Positions 63,900 to 64,000 of a stretch of DNA of 64,000 nucleotides are shown piece by piece. The stretch lies in NCBI RefSeq assembly GCF_019428685.1, contig NZ_CP080095.1:4464001-4528000 (forward strand). The letters are read 5' to 3'. Below the pieces are notes generated by a model. It was not told the origin of the DNA, made no database searches, and saw nothing but the letters and a program-made list of their open reading frames with translations. The position numbers and the translations under genes were made by a program. The first letter of the stretch is position 1, and each line of letters begins with the position of its first letter. Source of the DNA: Paraburkholderia edwinii (GTDB taxonomy: Bacteria > Pseudomonadota > Gammaproteobacteria > Burkholderiales > Burkholderiaceae).

Positions 63900-64000
63900 A
63901 TGACCATGCACGACACACAGGCAAACGACATGCAGCCAAACGACCCGCAGGCATCCGACGATCCCATCCAGCTGACCATCGACGGCGGCATCGCACGCAT
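63900..64000 (+). CDS. Probable enoyl-CoA hydratase/isomerase, N-terminal fragment
   Basis: Runs off the right edge. From ATG 63900 (ATG 63906 is an alternative) it reads about 33 residues ending IQLTIDGGIARI, which resembles the first strand of the crotonase fold. The 20 residues before it are polar (Asp/Asn/Gln-rich). There is no clear ribosome-binding site, and only one short motif is visible. Confidence 0.5.
   Translation, partial: MTMHDTQANDMQPNDPQASDDPIQLTIDGGIAR

Overview
The window is a GC-rich, densely coding piece of a beta-proteobacterial chromosome. The gene set (argF/argG, murB, yajQ, plsY; kynBUA with a divergent Lrp regulator; frc/oxc; a double-length FhuB; a PvdE-type exporter) points to Burkholderiaceae, most likely Paraburkholderia or a close relative. 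That is inference from gene content and protein style; no 16S gene is present. No tRNA, rRNA, insertion sequence, phage gene or CRISPR array was seen.

Layout. 1-21.8 kb is mostly housekeeping: end of argF, argG, murB, yajQ, plsY, ybaK, an acyl-CoA ligase, ogt-xerD, queG, tsaE-amiC, an EamA exporter, pirin, a thioredoxin/TPR co-chaperone, tcdA, pdxH, cfa, a DUF72 protein, msrA and a flavin reductase. 21.9-25.5 kb is tryptophan catabolism (kynR divergent from kynB-kynU-kynA). 25.6-29.9 kb is polyol catabolism (polyol dehydrogenase, xylulokinase, SorC-type regulator). 30.1-32.3 kb holds a StyA-like flavin monooxygenase and an amidohydrolase that overlap tail to tail. 32.5-41.4 kb is an iron-siderophore locus: AraC regulator, Fur-like box, TonB receptor, Tat-type binding protein, fused FecCD permease, cyclic-peptide exporter and uptake ATPase, with no biosynthetic enzyme in the window. 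41.5-51.3 kb is an oxalate block on the minus strand: oxlT, a GntR/FCD regulator, oxc, frc, a PAS protein, pntA and pntB. 51.8-57.8 kb is a CUT1 polyol ABC-transport operon led by a short-chain polyol dehydrogenase. 58.1-61.4 kb is zur-znuA-znuC-znuB. 61.6-63.6 kb is glutathione-dependent formaldehyde detoxification. The window ends in the first codons of a probable enoyl-CoA hydratase.

How the parts work together. The two polyol loci lie 32 kb apart on opposite strands, but their promoters align: TTGAC-type -35, 17-nt spacer, identical GATCAT -10, then TCACAAA and GAGCAA-n-TG-n-TC in the same register. This suggests one regulon, probably under the SorC protein encoded beside xylB. In the oxalate block two dyads built on GTGATATA/TATATCAC precede oxc, directly downstream of the GntR/FCD gene, and suggest autogenous-cluster control. 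OxlT, Frc and Oxc form a complete oxalate-to-formate module, and the adjacent proton-translocating transhydrogenase could convert the resulting NADH to NADPH. Short degenerate tandem repeats sit at the 3' ends of many genes. Several conserved enzymes carry long low-complexity additions (QueG, KynA, AmiC, DUF72 protein, ZnuC).
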